DNA from: Pseudonocardia sp. | GTDB taxonomy: Bacteria > Actinomycetota > Actinomycetes > Mycobacteriales > Pseudonocardiaceae | Reading direction: 5' to 3' | DNA length: 37,670 nucleotides | NCBI GenBank assembly: GCA_019244295.1 | Contig: JAFASX010000067.1 | Coordinates: 1-37,670 of the forward strand | In this document: positions 10,523 through 22,416 of the stretch, piece by piece | Layout: each line of letters opens with the position of its first letter | How positions within the stretch are numbered: the first letter of the stretch is position 1 | Program-made: the position numbers and the translations under genes | The notes under the pieces: model-generated | Seen by the model: the letters and a program-made list of their open reading frames with translations, nothing else | Databases searched by the model: none | Told to the model about the DNA's origin: nothing

Positions 10523-11386
10523 TCAGCCGGTCAGCCGCGACCGAGTCGCCAGAATGTTCCGGACCCGCCACACCGTCTGGGCCGCGCCAATATCGTCGCG
10601 GCCCAGTCGAAGCGTTTCCCACCCGTAGCCAGCCAGCATGGCATCTCGCTGGCGATCCCGCTCGCCTCGCCGTCGGGTGTAGTGAACCGAGCCGTCGTAC
10701 TCAATGGCCAACTTCGCGTCGCGGTAGGCCAGATCGACTCGGGCCAGCACAACACCGTATTCGTCTCGGATCTCGAGCTGGACCTCGGGCACCTCCAGCC
10801 CGCCCCGGATCAAATCGAGTCGCAGCCGGGTCTCCATCGGGCTTTCCGCGCGTGGATTCGCCAAGGCAACGACCTTGTCCAACCGGCGACAACCACGTGC
10901 GCGCGGTTCGGCCGCCCGCCTGTCTATCAGGTAGGTCGGGCGGAATCGGCCAACCCGCGACAACGCGTCGAGCGCCACCACGGCCTCCACCACGGACAAA
11001 CGCCGACACAGGTCCCATGCGGTCCGGATAGCCGAGGTTACCCGGACCCCAGCGGCTTTGGTGAGGTCGGAACCGACAGCCGTGCCGAAATACGCCCGCA
11101 GACCGGGGTAGTCGCGGAACCGGTGGGGAACCAGAACCTCAGCCGGCGCGTTCACCGGCGCGCAGTCAGCCCCCAACAGCAATGCCGCCGAATAACCGGC
11201 CAATAACCCGCCTCGGTCCCGGACCAGCAGGTACGCCGCGTGTGAACGCACACCGAAGTCGACTGTTTGGTCCGCCCGCACATAGACGTTGGGAAAGATC
11301 CGGTGGTATTTCGGTCCGCGCAGCTGGTTCCCGCTCAGCAACCCGCCGCTGACCGCCTCCGAGCCGAGGAAAGGACCGTCCAACAC
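10523..11386 (-). CDS. DUF559 / PD-(D/E)XK nuclease-like protein with AbiEi-like N-terminus
   Basis: 287 residues. The C-terminal domain (about 185-287) has the DUF559/Vsr-like pattern: ESPMETRLRLDL, then RVDLAYRDAKLAIEYDG and HYT, followed by RDRQRDAMLAGYGWETLRLG, compatible with a PD-(D/E)XK nuclease core (Asp in RVDL, Glu in IEYDG). The N-terminal 150 residues resemble the AbiEi-type antitoxin arrangement often fused to DUF559 in actinobacteria. No substrate or biological role is established; such proteins are abundant orphans. The start is GTG (11384-11386). It is inserted between cysM and the rhomboid gene, which are adjacent in M. tuberculosis, and is preceded by a large palindrome. Confidence 0.8.
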   Translation of the reverse strand: MLDGPFLGSEAVSGGLLSGNQLRGPKYHRIFPNVYVRADQTVDFGVRSHAAYLLVRDRGGLLAGYSAALLLGADCAPVNAPAEVLVPHRFRDYPGLRAYFGTAVGSDLTKAAGVRVTSAIRTAWDLCRRLSVVEAVVALDALSRVGRFRPTYLIDRRAAEPRARGCRRLDKVVALANPRAESPMETRLRLDLIRGGLEVPEVQLEIRDEYGVVLARVDLAYRDAKLAIEYDGSVHYTRRRGERDRQRDAMLAGYGWETLRLGRDDIGAAQTVWRVRNILATRSRLTG

Positions 11387-11439
11387 GCCGCATAGCCTGA
11401 TCGAACAGTGGCTGCCGATGGGGCGGAACGGCCAAATCC

Positions 11440-11505
11440 GGTGATCAACAGCACAGGAAAGTGGTTGGATCTTGAAAAAACCACTGTGGTGTGCTGTTGA
11501 TCACC
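11440..11505. repeat. Long inverted repeat / hairpin element between cysM and the DUF559 gene
   Basis: GGTGATCAACAGCACA (11440-11455) is repeated exactly in inverted orientation at 11490-11505, and an inner pair AGTGGTT/AACCACT (11460-11466 / 11479-11485) continues the stem, leaving a 12-nt loop that includes an A-run. The arms are less GC-rich than the surrounding DNA. It may be a terminator, a structured RNA or a small palindromic mobile repeat. It lies 94 bp downstream of the cysM stop. Confidence 0.75.
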
Positions 11506-11508
11506 GAG

Positions 11509-11582
11509 GCCGGGCCGGCGACGGCGACGGCGCCGGGGTCGGCTTCGGGCGGCGCCGGGCCGGCGACGGCGCCGGGGTCGGC
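11509..11582. repeat. GC-rich imperfect tandem repeat downstream of cysM
   Basis: GCCGGGCCGGCGACGGCG occurs at 11509-11526 and 11554-11571, and GACGGCGCCGGGGTCGGC at 11526-11543 and 11565-11582, giving two unequal copies of a 40-45-bp unit. It fills the space between the palindrome and the cysM stop. No gene is supported here. Confidence 0.65.
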
Positions 11583-11599
11583 GCGAACTTACGGCGAAC

Positions 11600-12556
<957 letters not shown>

Positions 12557-12567
12557 TCACCCGCCTA

Positions 12568-12843
12568 TCAGGAACCGCCGGCCACGGCCGGCAGAATAGT
12601 GACCGATGCGCCGTCCGCGACCGGCGCGTCCAGCCCGCCGGCGAACCGCACGTCCTCATCGTTGACGTATATGTTCACGAACCGGTGCAGCGTACCGTCC
12701 TTGACCAGGCGGGCTTTGATACCGCTGTGCCGGGAATCGAGGTCGGATATGATCTCTGAGACGGTGGAGCCGTGCGCTTCGACCGACTTCGCGCCGCCGG
12801 TGTGCGGACGCAAGATAGTGGGAATGGAAACAGTGATGGCCAT
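12568..12843 (-). CDS. cysO: Sulfur-carrier protein CysO (MoaD/ThiS fold)
   Basis: A 91-residue ubiquitin-like sulfur carrier for cysteine synthesis. It begins MAITVSIPTILRPHTGG and contains LHRFVNIYVNDEDVRFAGGL, nearly the M. tuberculosis CysO pattern as I recall it. Unusually, it ends Ala-Val-Ala-Gly-Gly-Ser: the codons at 12571-12579 read Gly-Gly-Ser before the stop. The functional carboxylate of CysO is that of the terminal Gly-Gly, so this Ser must be removed before adenylation and thiocarboxylation. The neighbouring JAMM protease Mec is the obvious candidate. ATG 12843 has a very strong AGGAGG site 5 nt upstream, which rules out the longer open frame. Confidence 0.93.
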   Translation of the reverse strand: MAITVSIPTILRPHTGGAKSVEAHGSTVSEIISDLDSRHSGIKARLVKDGTLHRFVNIYVNDEDVRFAGGLDAPVADGASVTILPAVAGGS

Positions 12844-12913
12844 GGGATCCTCCTCGTGAACGGCCGGACGGGCGCAGACGGACATCGCAATCTGACGAGC
12901 GAAAAGGTGAGGG

Positions 12914-13384
12914 TCAGCGACCGTCGGGGACGTCGTCGGCACCAGTGTGCGAGAACATGTAGCTCTCGACTACCTCCACCGGCTCTTCGGTGACCGCGCC
13001 ATCCACGATCCGGTACGAGCGGAACTCATGCTCGCCGGCCGGCTGATCCTCCCGGGTGGAGACCAGCACGTAGTGTGCGCTCGTGTCAGCCAGCGGTCCA
13101 GACGCCACGGCGATGTCGGTTCGCGAAGGGTAAGCCTCGGTCGAGGTGTGCGAGTGGTAGATCACCACGACACGCTCGTCGCCCTCGTCAAGCGTGCGGT
13201 AAACACGCTGGTGCTCGCTCGGCTCGAACTCGTAGAAAGTATCCGATTGGGCGTTGTTGAACATCGGGATGGCACGCTCAGGGCGATCCGAGCCCTCGGG
13301 GCCGGCCAGAACGCCGCAGGCCTCGCGAGGGTGATCCCTGAGGGCATGCGCCACAATCTCGTCAACGAGATCTTTCCGGATCAC
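12914..13384 (-). CDS. mec: JAMM-family metalloprotease Mec (CysO-cysteine peptidase)
   Basis: Zn-dependent isopeptidase-like enzyme that releases cysteine from the CysO-Cys adduct. The MPN/JAMM motif is intact: Glu21 in DHPREACG, His77 and His79 in IYHSHT, Ser87 and Asp90 in PSRTD. It ends with RSYRIVDGAVTEEPVEVVE and a short divergent tail; about 156 residues. The start is one of three closely spaced GTGs. GTG 13384 is preferred because a GGAG lies 8 nt upstream, whereas GTG 13390 would be only 2 nt from it. It lies between the DUF2017 gene and cysO on the minus strand, matching Rv1334-Rv1335-Rv1336. In this organism it may have a second task, trimming the Ser cap of CysO. Confidence 0.92.
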   Translation of the reverse strand: MIRKDLVDEIVAHALRDHPREACGVLAGPEGSDRPERAIPMFNNAQSDTFYEFEPSEHQRVYRTLDEGDERVVVIYHSHTSTEAYPSRTDIAVASGPLADTSAHYVLVSTREDQPAGEHEFRSYRIVDGAVTEEPVEVVESYMFSHTGADDVPDGR

Positions 13385-13445
13385 CAGCACCACTCCAGAG
13401 TACGGGGCCGGCCGGCTGCGCACACGACGGCTGGAGTGGTGACAG

Positions 13446-13997
13446 TTACAACACGGATGCCCTGGTCTGCACGAGCGCATCCTGGACGAACGTCAGCCAA
13501 TGATAGACACCGACATGAGCGGCCAGCGTCTCGTCCTGCGGCAGATCCTCTGGCATGTCTTCAGTCACCCCGAGCGTGGTACCCAGCGCGAGCCGCACAT
13601 CGTTGAGGGCAGCCAGCCAGGCGTCCGCCTGCTCTATGTCCAGCTCAACCCTCCCCCCGCCGTCCGGGCACGTCCGCAGCAGCTCCCTGGCGGCGCGCGT
13701 CTTGGCCTCGATCAACTCAGGCTCGCGCAAGCTGCGCATGACGGAGGACAGCTCGGCGTCCTCGCGGTGGAAGTCAGGCAGCAGCCGGGCCAGCACCTGG
13801 TCGGTTGGCGGCGCGGACGGTCCGACACGAATGCCAGTGAGCTCAGTTAGCTCATCGGTCGGGGCCTCTCGCTCCCGCTGCGCCAGCATCGCCAGCACCT
13901 GCTCGACTAGCGCCCTCAGCAGTCCGGCCTCCCGATGGTCAAGCTGCCCGACCAGGCGCAACCGGTCCCCCCGGCCGTGTCTGCGCCACCCGTTCAC
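13446..13997 (-). CDS. DUF2017 protein
   Basis: About 183 residues, soluble, Leu- and Asp-rich, beginning VNGWRRHGRGDRLRLVGQLDHREAGLL, the pattern of DUF2017 (Rv1332-like), which in actinobacteria almost always follows clpS. Other recognisable segments are RLLPDFHREDAE, followed by a stretch of helical repeats, and HVGVYHWLTFVQDALV near the C-terminus. Function is unknown; constant linkage to clpS suggests a role related to N-degron proteolysis or its regulation, which is inference. GTG 13997 was selected because AGGA lies about 7 nt upstream and the frame upstream of it overlaps clpS with no family-like sequence. Confidence 0.8.
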   Translation of the reverse strand: MNGWRRHGRGDRLRLVGQLDHREAGLLRALVEQVLAMLAQREREAPTDELTELTGIRVGPSAPPTDQVLARLLPDFHREDAELSSVMRSLREPELIEAKTRAARELLRTCPDGGGRVELDIEQADAWLAALNDVRLALGTTLGVTEDMPEDLPQDETLAAHVGVYHWLTFVQDALVQTRASVL

Positions 13998-14037
13998 CAG
14001 CTTGTCCTGTTCAGCGGCACGTTCGGCATCAGCGCCG

Positions 14038-14349
14038 TCACGATCTCTGCATGGTAGCCCACAGCCCGGCGGCGTGCAGCTTAGCCACGTCCGCTTCGAC
14101 CTTCTCCTTAGTGCCGAAGGACACCGTGGCGCGGCCCTTGGTGTGCACATCCAACATCAGCTTCGTGGCCTTCTGCTGGCTGTACCCGAATAGCTTCTGG
14201 AAGACATAAGTGACGTAGGACATCAGGTTCACCGGATCGTTCCAGACGACGGTCTGCCACGGTACCTCCGCGGCATCAATATTTTCGCCAACATGCTCCT
14301 GCTGACGAGTAGGCATGGACTGCGTGGCGGCAGTCGACGACGCGGCCAT
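14038..14349 (-). CDS. clpS: ATP-dependent Clp protease adaptor ClpS
   Basis: Delivers N-degron substrates to ClpAP or ClpCP. About 103 residues: a flexible N-terminal tail, then [21 protein letters not shown] with the Asn-Asp-Pro-Val-Asn substrate pocket, [25 protein letters not shown] with the conserved His, and the [18 protein letters not shown] final helix. ATG 14349 gives a normal length; a further in-frame ATG lies 11 codons later, and longer upstream extension is unlikely. It is the promoter-proximal gene of the minus-strand run and diverges from pncB across 76 bp. Confidence 0.92.
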   Translation of the reverse strand: MAASSTAATQSMPTRQQEHVGENIDAAEVPWQTVVWNDPVNLMSYVTYVFQKLFGYSQQKATKLMLDVHTKGRATVSFGTKEKVEADVAKLHAAGLWATMQRS

Positions 14350-14410
14350 AACGCTATGGTGACAGCTCCCACCAGGCAGGCGCACGCCGGTTCGCCCCCA
14401 CGGTGGGCCG

Positions 14411-14416
14411 TAGGCT
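14411..14416 (+). promoter_or_regulatory. Putative -10 element for pncB
   Basis: TAGGCT lies 9 nt upstream of the pncB ATG, and a second TAGGCT directly abuts the ATG (14420-14425), with no Shine-Dalgarno sequence. This suggests a leaderless or near-leaderless start. The spacing is at the long end. Confidence 0.35.
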
Positions 14417-14425
14417 CTGTAGGCT

Positions 14426-15748
14426 ATGAATTCTCCCGGGAATCGCGTCGGGTATCACCCCGGAAGGCAACCAGCCAGCACCGGGCTACTCACCGACCAC
14501 TACGAGCTGACCATGCTGGCCGCCGCGCTTGCCGACGGTACCGCATCACGGCGCTGCACCTTCGAGGTCTTCGCCCGCCGGCTGCCCGAAGGACGCCGCT
14601 ATGGCGTGGTAGCCGGCACCGCGCGGGTACTTGACGCCATCGCCCGCTTCCGGTTCGGCGCGGCCGAGCTGACGGCGCTAGCCGAGACCGGCGCGGTCGA
14701 GGGCCCCACGCTGGACTGGCTGGCCGACTACCGTTTCACCGGAGACATCGACGGCTATCCAGAAGGCGAGCTGTACTTCCCCGGCTCGCCGGTAATGACC
14801 GTGACCGGCGCATTCGCCGAGACGGTGATGCTGGAAACGATTGTGCTCTCGGTGCTCAACCACGACTGCGCGGTCGCCTCGGCGGCCGCCCGGATGGTTA
14901 CCGCCGCCGGCGGCCGGTCGCTGATCGAGATGGGCTCCCGGCGCACGCATGAGGAAGCCGCCGTGGCCGCGGCCAGGGCCGCTTACCTGGCCGGCTTCGC
15001 CAGCACCTCGAACCTGCAAGCTGGGCAACGCTACGGCATCCCCAACACCGGCACCGCCGCCCACGCCTTCGTCCTGCTGCATGACGACGAAACACAGGCC
15101 TTCGCCAGCCAGGTCGCCGCGCAGGGCGCCAAGACCACGCTGTTGGTGGACACCTACGACATCACGGCTGGGATCGAGCGGGCCGTTGCGGCCGCCGGCA
15201 CCGAGCTCGGCGCGATCCGAATCGACTCCGGTGACCTCGGCGAGCTGGCCCGGCAAGCCCGGGAGCAGCTCGACGCGTTAGGGGCCAAGACGACCCGGGT
15301 GGTGGTGTCCGGCGATCTGGATGAGTACGCCATCGCCGCGCTGCGCGCCGAGCCGGTAGACGCCTATGGGCTGGGCACCTCGGTGGTGACCGGTTCCGGC
15401 GCGCCGACCGCTGGAATGGTCTACAAGCTGGTGGAGGTCGACGGCCGCCCGGTGGCCAAGCGCAGTTCAGCGAAGGGGTCCCGAGGTGGGCGCAAGGCGG
15501 CCATCCGCCGGCATAAGCCGACCGGGACCGCGCTGGAAGAGGTCATCTACCCGGCGGTCCGGCACCTGGCGCTCGGCCCGCACGACCGCGCGTTAGCGGT
15601 ATCGCTGCTGCGCGGCGGCGAGCCGGTGGACGGGCCGGAGCCGCTGGAGCGGTCCCGGATGCGGCTGCGCGCGGCACTGATCTCGATACCCTGGGAAGGC
15701 CTCAAGCTATCCCGGGGTGAACCAGCGATCCCGACCGTTTATGCGTGA
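14426..15748 (+). CDS. pncB: Nicotinate phosphoribosyltransferase
   Basis: Converts nicotinate and PRPP to nicotinate mononucleotide in the Preiss-Handler NAD salvage pathway. The 440 residues include [15 protein letters not shown] near the N-terminus (21-35), [19 protein letters not shown], the active-site [24 protein letters not shown] stretch and the phosphate-binding [15 protein letters not shown] and [12 protein letters not shown] segments. Length is normal for the actinobacterial enzyme. It diverges from clpS, as Rv1330c does from Rv1331, and is followed by dinG 90 bp downstream in the same direction. Confidence 0.95.
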   Translation: MNSPGNRVGYHPGRQPASTGLLTDHYELTMLAAALADGTASRRCTFEVFARRLPEGRRYGVVAGTARVLDAIARFRFGAAELTALAETGAVEGPTLDWLADYRFTGDIDGYPEGELYFPGSPVMTVTGAFAETVMLETIVLSVLNHDCAVASAAARMVTAAGGRSLIEMGSRRTHEEAAVAAARAAYLAGFASTSNLQAGQRYGIPNTGTAAHAFVLLHDDETQAFASQVAAQGAKTTLLVDTYDITAGIERAVAAAGTELGAIRIDSGDLGELARQAREQLDALGAKTTRVVVSGDLDEYAIAALRAEPVDAYGLGTSVVTGSGAPTAGMVYKLVEVDGRPVAKRSSAKGSRGGRKAAIRRHKPTGTALEEVIYPAVRHLALGPHDRALAVSLLRGGEPVDGPEPLERSRMRLRAALISIPWEGLKLSRGEPAIPTVYA

Positions 15749-15824
15749 ACGCCCGTGAGTGGCGCGGCCTTGACCGAGTTGCGTGCCGTCGGCGTTCGGC
15801 TCAAGTAGCTCATCGGGGACGCGG

Positions 15825-15830
15825 TAGCGT
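15825..15830 (+). promoter_or_regulatory. Putative -10 element for leaderless dinG
   Basis: TAGCGT lies 8 nt upstream of the dinG GTG start, identical in sequence to the element before bcp. No Shine-Dalgarno sequence is seen. Confidence 0.4.
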
Positions 15831-15838
15831 CATCAGCC

Positions 15839-18115
15839 GTGCCAGCCGCGTTCACTCCCGCCACCGCCGAGCTCCCGGGTGTCGCCGAGCTGCTCACCGC
15901 GGCCGTGGAGGCGCTCGGCGGCCAACACCGCGAAGGCCAACAGACCATGGCAGCGGCCGTGGCTAAGGCTCTCATCACCGGTGAGCACCTGACGGTCCAA
16001 GCCGGGACCGGCACCGGCAAGTCGCTGGCCTATCTGGTCCCCGCGATCCGACACGCGATGGCCAAGGACACCACCGTCGTGGTGTCCACCGCCACCATCG
16101 CGCTGCAGCGCCAGCTGGTGGATCGGGACCTGCCTCGGCTCACTAAGGCCCTCACCCCATTGCTTGGACGAGCGCCGACTTTCGCGATACTCAAAGGCCG
16201 ACGCAACTACCTGTGCTTGCAGCGCCTCGGAGGGCCCGCGGTCGACGACGGCGAGCAGCTGTTCGATCCGTTCGCGATCTCCGCGCTGGGTCGGCAGGTG
16301 AAACGGGTGCACGAGTGGGCCGAACGCACCGACACCGGCGACCGGGACGAGTTAGTCCCCGGGGTGCCGGACTCAGCGTGGCGGCAGGTGTCAGTGACCG
16401 CACGAGAGTGTCTGGGCGCCGCGCGCTGCCCGGCCGGGACGGATTGTTACGCCGAACGGGCACGGGCCGAGGCTGGTCGAGCGGATGTCGTGGTCACCAA
16501 CCATGCACTACTGGCGATCGACGCGCTGGAGAATCGCGCCGTGCTCCCCGAGCACGGCGCCGTGATTATCGACGAGGCGCACGACCTGGTCGACCGGGTC
16601 ACTGGGGTGGCCACCGCCGAGCTGACCGCGGCCTCGGTGACCGCGGCGGCTCGGCGCTGCGGCAAGATGGTCGACCAAGCCGTCGTCGACCGGCTCAGCG
16701 AAGCCGCCGAAGGGCTCAACCTGGTGCTCGCCGACGCGCCGCTGGGTCGCTGGGAGAACGCACTGCCCGCGCCGGTAGCCGGTGCGCTCGCCTCTGTCCA
16801 GGACGCGTGCTCGGCGTGCCGCAGCGGGATGGGCGGCGAGCGCAAGGAGGATCCCACCGAGGCCACCGCGCGCAAGCTCGCGGTGGCGCTGCTAGACGAG
16901 GTCGCTGAGACCGCGACCCGGCTCACCAAGGCGTTCGTCGAGGAAGACCCGGCGAAACGCTACGACGTGGTCTGGCTCAGCGAACAGGGGTCAGGGTCGG
17001 CGTCGGGCGACCCTCAGCACCCGGCCACAAGTCTCGGCACCCGCACCCGGGTGCTGCGGGTGGCGCCGCTATCGGTCGGCGGGCTGCTCCGGGAACGGCT
17101 GTTCGGCCAGCGCACGGTGGTGCTCACCTCGGCCACGCTCACGCTGGGCGGCTCGTTTGACGCGCTGGCCCGGCAATGGGGTCTGCCCACTGCGCAGCCA
17201 GCCGAACTGGTCGGGCCGGACAAGCCGGAGACCTCTCAGCCGCCGGCCGAGAGCAGTGTCCACCGCGAGGCCCACCACCAGACCAGTCCCGAGGCCCACC
17301 ACGAAACCCATCCCGAGGCCCACCGCAAGACTCATCCCGAGGCCCACCACGAGACCAGTCCCGAGGCCCACCACGAACCACCAGGCGAGGACGACGCCGA
17401 CCACCAGCCACCAGCCGAGCGCGGAGAGGACCAGCTTCCGGCGATCCGATGGTCAGGCCTGGACGTCGGTTCGCCATTCGAGCACTCCCGAGCTGGCATC
17501 CTCTACATCGCCAAGCGCCTGCCTCCGCCCGGTCGAGACGGTCTTGCCCCTTCCTATCTGGACGAGATCGCTGAGCTGGTCAGCGCCTCAGCCGGCGGGG
17601 CGCTCGGCCTGTTCTCCTCGATGCGCGCGGCCAAACAGGCCAGTGACGCGCTGCGCGGCCGGCTCAAGCAGCCGATCCTCTGCCAAGGTGACGATGCCAC
17701 CGGGCTGCTGGTTCGCCAGTTCGCCGAGGACGACTCCACCTGCCTGTTCGGCACGCTGTCACTGTGGCAGGGGGTCGACGTGCCGGGGCGGTCGTTGCGG
17801 CTGGTGCTGATCGACCGGATTCCGTTCCCTCGACCGGACGACCCGCTGGTGGCCGCTAGGCAGCGCGCCGTGGACGCGCGCGGTGGCAATGGGTTCCTTT
17901 CGGTGTCAGCCACGCATGCCGCGCTGCTGCTCGCCCAAGGCGCTGGACGGCTGCTGCGCGGGACGGACGATCGGGGTGTGGTGGCGGTCCTCGATCCTCG
18001 ACTGGCCACGGCCCGCTACGGCAGCTTCCTGCGTGCCTCATTGCCGCCGTTCTGGCCAACCAGCGACCCCGAAGTGGTCCGTGCCGCACTGCGCCGGCTC
18101 GCCGCCCAGGGCTGA
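15839..18115 (+). CDS. dinG: DinG-family ATP-dependent DNA helicase with a His-rich repeat insert
   Basis: A 758-residue superfamily 2 (XPD-like) 5'-3' DNA helicase. Walker A is AGTGTGKS (55-62) and Walker B DEAH (245-248). Cys126, Cys191, Cys197 and Cys203 have the spacing of the 4Fe-4S domain between them. The C-terminal helicase domain shows LWQGVDVPGRSLRLVLIDR and the motif VI segment QGAGRLLRGTDDRG. Between the SATLTLGGSFDAL motif and the conserved GLDVGSPF strand lies an insert of about 70 residues dominated by an 8-residue His-rich tandem repeat (477-516). Relatives I know of have only a short linker here. The GTG start follows a TAGCGT -10 box. All helicase motifs are intact, so the protein is probably functional, with the insert looping out. 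Confidence 0.93.
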   Translation: MPAAFTPATAELPGVAELLTAAVEALGGQHREGQQTMAAAVAKALITGEHLTVQAGTGTGKSLAYLVPAIRHAMAKDTTVVVSTATIALQRQLVDRDLPRLTKALTPLLGRAPTFAILKGRRNYLCLQRLGGPAVDDGEQLFDPFAISALGRQVKRVHEWAERTDTGDRDELVPGVPDSAWRQVSVTARECLGAARCPAGTDCYAERARAEAGRADVVVTNHALLAIDALENRAVLPEHGAVIIDEAHDLVDRVTGVATAELTAASVTAAARRCGKMVDQAVVDRLSEAAEGLNLVLADAPLGRWENALPAPVAGALASVQDACSACRSGMGGERKEDPTEATARKLAVALLDEVAETATRLTKAFVEEDPAKRYDVVWLSEQGSGSASGDPQHPATSLGTRTRVLRVAPLSVGGLLRERLFGQRTVVLTSATLTLGGSFDALARQWGLPTAQPAELVGPDKPETSQPPAESSVHREAHHQTSPEAHHETHPEAHRKTHPEAHHETSPEAHHEPPGEDDADHQPPAERGEDQLPAIRWSGLDVGSPFEHSRAGILYIAKRLPPPGRDGLAPSYLDEIAELVSASAGGALGLFSSMRAAKQASDALRGRLKQPILCQGDDATGLLVRQFAEDDSTCLFGTLSLWQGVDVPGRSLRLVLIDRIPFPRPDDPLVAARQRAVDARGGNGFLSVSATHAALLLAQGAGRLLRGTDDRGVVAVLDPRLATARYGSFLRASLPPFWPTSDPEVVRAALRRLAAQG
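17267..17386 (+). repeat. Five 24-bp in-frame tandem repeats inside dinG
   Basis: Units start at 17267, 17291, 17315, 17339 and 17363, each beginning GAGGCCCACC and encoding Glu-Ala-His-His/Arg-x-Thr-x-Pro. Units 1-4 are well conserved and unit 5 degenerates at its end. The period is a multiple of three, so copy number can vary without breaking the reading frame. Confidence 0.9.
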
Positions 18116-18136
18116 AGGCGCTACGCCCTCACAGCC
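18110..18136. terminator. Imperfect hairpin between convergent dinG and pth2
   Basis: GGCTG...GGCG-CTA-CGCC...CAGCC forms a two-part stem that spans the dinG stop and the intergenic space ahead of the pth2 stop. No U-tract is present. Position between convergent genes is the main support. Confidence 0.4.
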
Positions 18137-18138
18137 GG

Positions 18139-18819
18139 TCAGTGCGGCCAGTGCGCCACGCAGGTCACCGTACCGGCAGCCACCTCGGTGTACCCGGCGT
18201 CACGTACCGCCACCGCTTGGCCGGCGGCAACCTCGGTAGCCAGGCTCAGCCAGCCGGGTAGCGTCGCCATCCGCACCGCGCACCGCAGCTCCTCGGCGTG
18301 CCAGGACGCCAGCCGATCGGCGGGCAGTGCCGCCGCCAGGAGCATCGTGGCATGGCCGACCTGCGCGGCCGCCTTGCCGACGGTCAGCTCCAACTCCGGG
18401 TTCAGCCAAATCACAGGTATGCCGGGCGGTACCGGCCCAGGCGCGTCCAGGGGCAGGTCGGTGCCGCTGATTTGCAACCGGCTGACCTCGCGCGGGGTCT
18501 CCACCACCAGCCCCGGCACTAACGCCCGTACCTCGGCGTCAGCCACCGACACCGTGATCCCGGGCAGCGCGCCGACCGCTGTCCAGTGCGCACCCCGTGC
18601 TCTACGGGCCACCTTCCGGATCCGGCCGGCCGCCCAAGCGGCGACCTCGGCGTGCCACTCCCCGCCCGGCTGGGCTCGTGGGTCGAGGCACACCGCCAGC
18701 GCCGCGCTCGCCGCCGCTTCCAACAGCGCGGTCCGGCCCGGAGGCCTTGCCCGCTCCACGCGCAGCACAATCGGCATCGCGCGGACCAGTGCCGAGTCCT
18801 CGCGGCAGTGCCCACTCAC
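18139..18819 (-). CDS. Peptidyl-tRNA hydrolase, Pth2 type
   Basis: 226 residues. The C-terminal 110 residues show the Pth2 fold pattern: GKAAAQVGHATMLLAAAL (catalytic helix with the conserved Lys/Ala-Gln-x-x-His), and a final VRDAGYTEVAAGTVTCVA, typical of the Pth2 C-terminus. The N-terminal half (VLRVERARPPGRTALLEAAASA) is an actinobacterial extension with no known function. Expected role: releases peptides from peptidyl-tRNA, backing up the classical bacterial Pth. GTG 18819 gives a GAGGTG site about 12 nt upstream and 16 bp separation from serB; an ATG 14 codons later is an alternative. Probably co-transcribed with ctaD and serB. Confidence 0.8.
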   Translation of the reverse strand: MSGHCREDSALVRAMPIVLRVERARPPGRTALLEAAASAALAVCLDPRAQPGGEWHAEVAAWAAGRIRKVARRARGAHWTAVGALPGITVSVADAEVRALVPGLVVETPREVSRLQISGTDLPLDAPGPVPPGIPVIWLNPELELTVGKAAAQVGHATMLLAAALPADRLASWHAEELRCAVRMATLPGWLSLATEVAAGQAVAVRDAGYTEVAAGTVTCVAHWPH

Positions 18820-18835
18820 GGCAGCTCGCGGCACC

Positions 18836-21777
<2,942 letters not shown>

Positions 21778-22416
21778 TGCTGCCTCCTGCGCTGCCGGCG
21801 GTGCTGCTTCAAAGCTGTCTCAAGGCGATCCTAGGCCAACTGCCCGACAGTTCGGATTCGATACCCCGGATTCGATTGGCGAAACCTCCGCTGAGCCGTC
21901 GCTGAGAGCCAACGAACCAGGCGGTGGTCGGCACCCGCACCCGCACCGGTACCGTCGTTGGCACGGGTCGAACCCACTACCAGCCAGCTGCGACGCGGCC
22001 CGGGTGGAGTTGGCTGAGGCCGGCCGACTACCGGCGGACAACCTGATGCATCTCCCGACGTCGCAGCCGTCGGGGCACTGCGAACGACGGATTGATGACA
22101 TTCGACCAACGATGCCCCGACCACCGACTCAGCCGATGGCTCTGCCGGCTGGCCACCCTGGCCCGCATCGATCCGCCACTCGTGCCGTTAGATACCTGGG
22201 AAGTTCCGAACCGTCCCTCGGACACTAACGGACAGGAGGTCCGGGGCGGGTACGCCTTTGACGATGCTGCATCCGTGCTGCATCCGTGCATGCTGAGGAT
22301 GGAGCGGGCGACGCCGATGAGCGCAACAACAATTCATCAGCCCTCAAGTCGTTGCCACCGCACGGTCAAGGTTCAGGAACATGCCCGGTCAGGTCTGCAG
22401 CAACGGAGGTCAATTG
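21778..22416. other. 639-bp divergent intergenic region, no gene supported
   Basis: It separates the ctaD operon from the polysaccharide locus and should hold both promoters. Open frames here have no ribosome-binding site and no recognisable motifs. Visible items: the ctaD ribosome-binding site (21782-21787), a short direct repeat GGATTCGAT near 21853-21880, an 11-bp tandem duplication GCTGCATCCGT (22266-22276, 22277-22287) and the strong GGAGGT (22405-22410) of the next gene. No RNA gene was found. Confidence 0.5.

Noticed and set aside
12844..12942. Longer cysO start (33 extra codons)
   Set aside because: The AGGAGG site 5 nt before ATG 12843 and the family N-terminus fix the shorter form.
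17267..17386. Regular 24-bp repeats considered as a CRISPR-like array
   Set aside because: Units are contiguous with no spacers, stay in the dinG frame and encode a regular peptide repeat.
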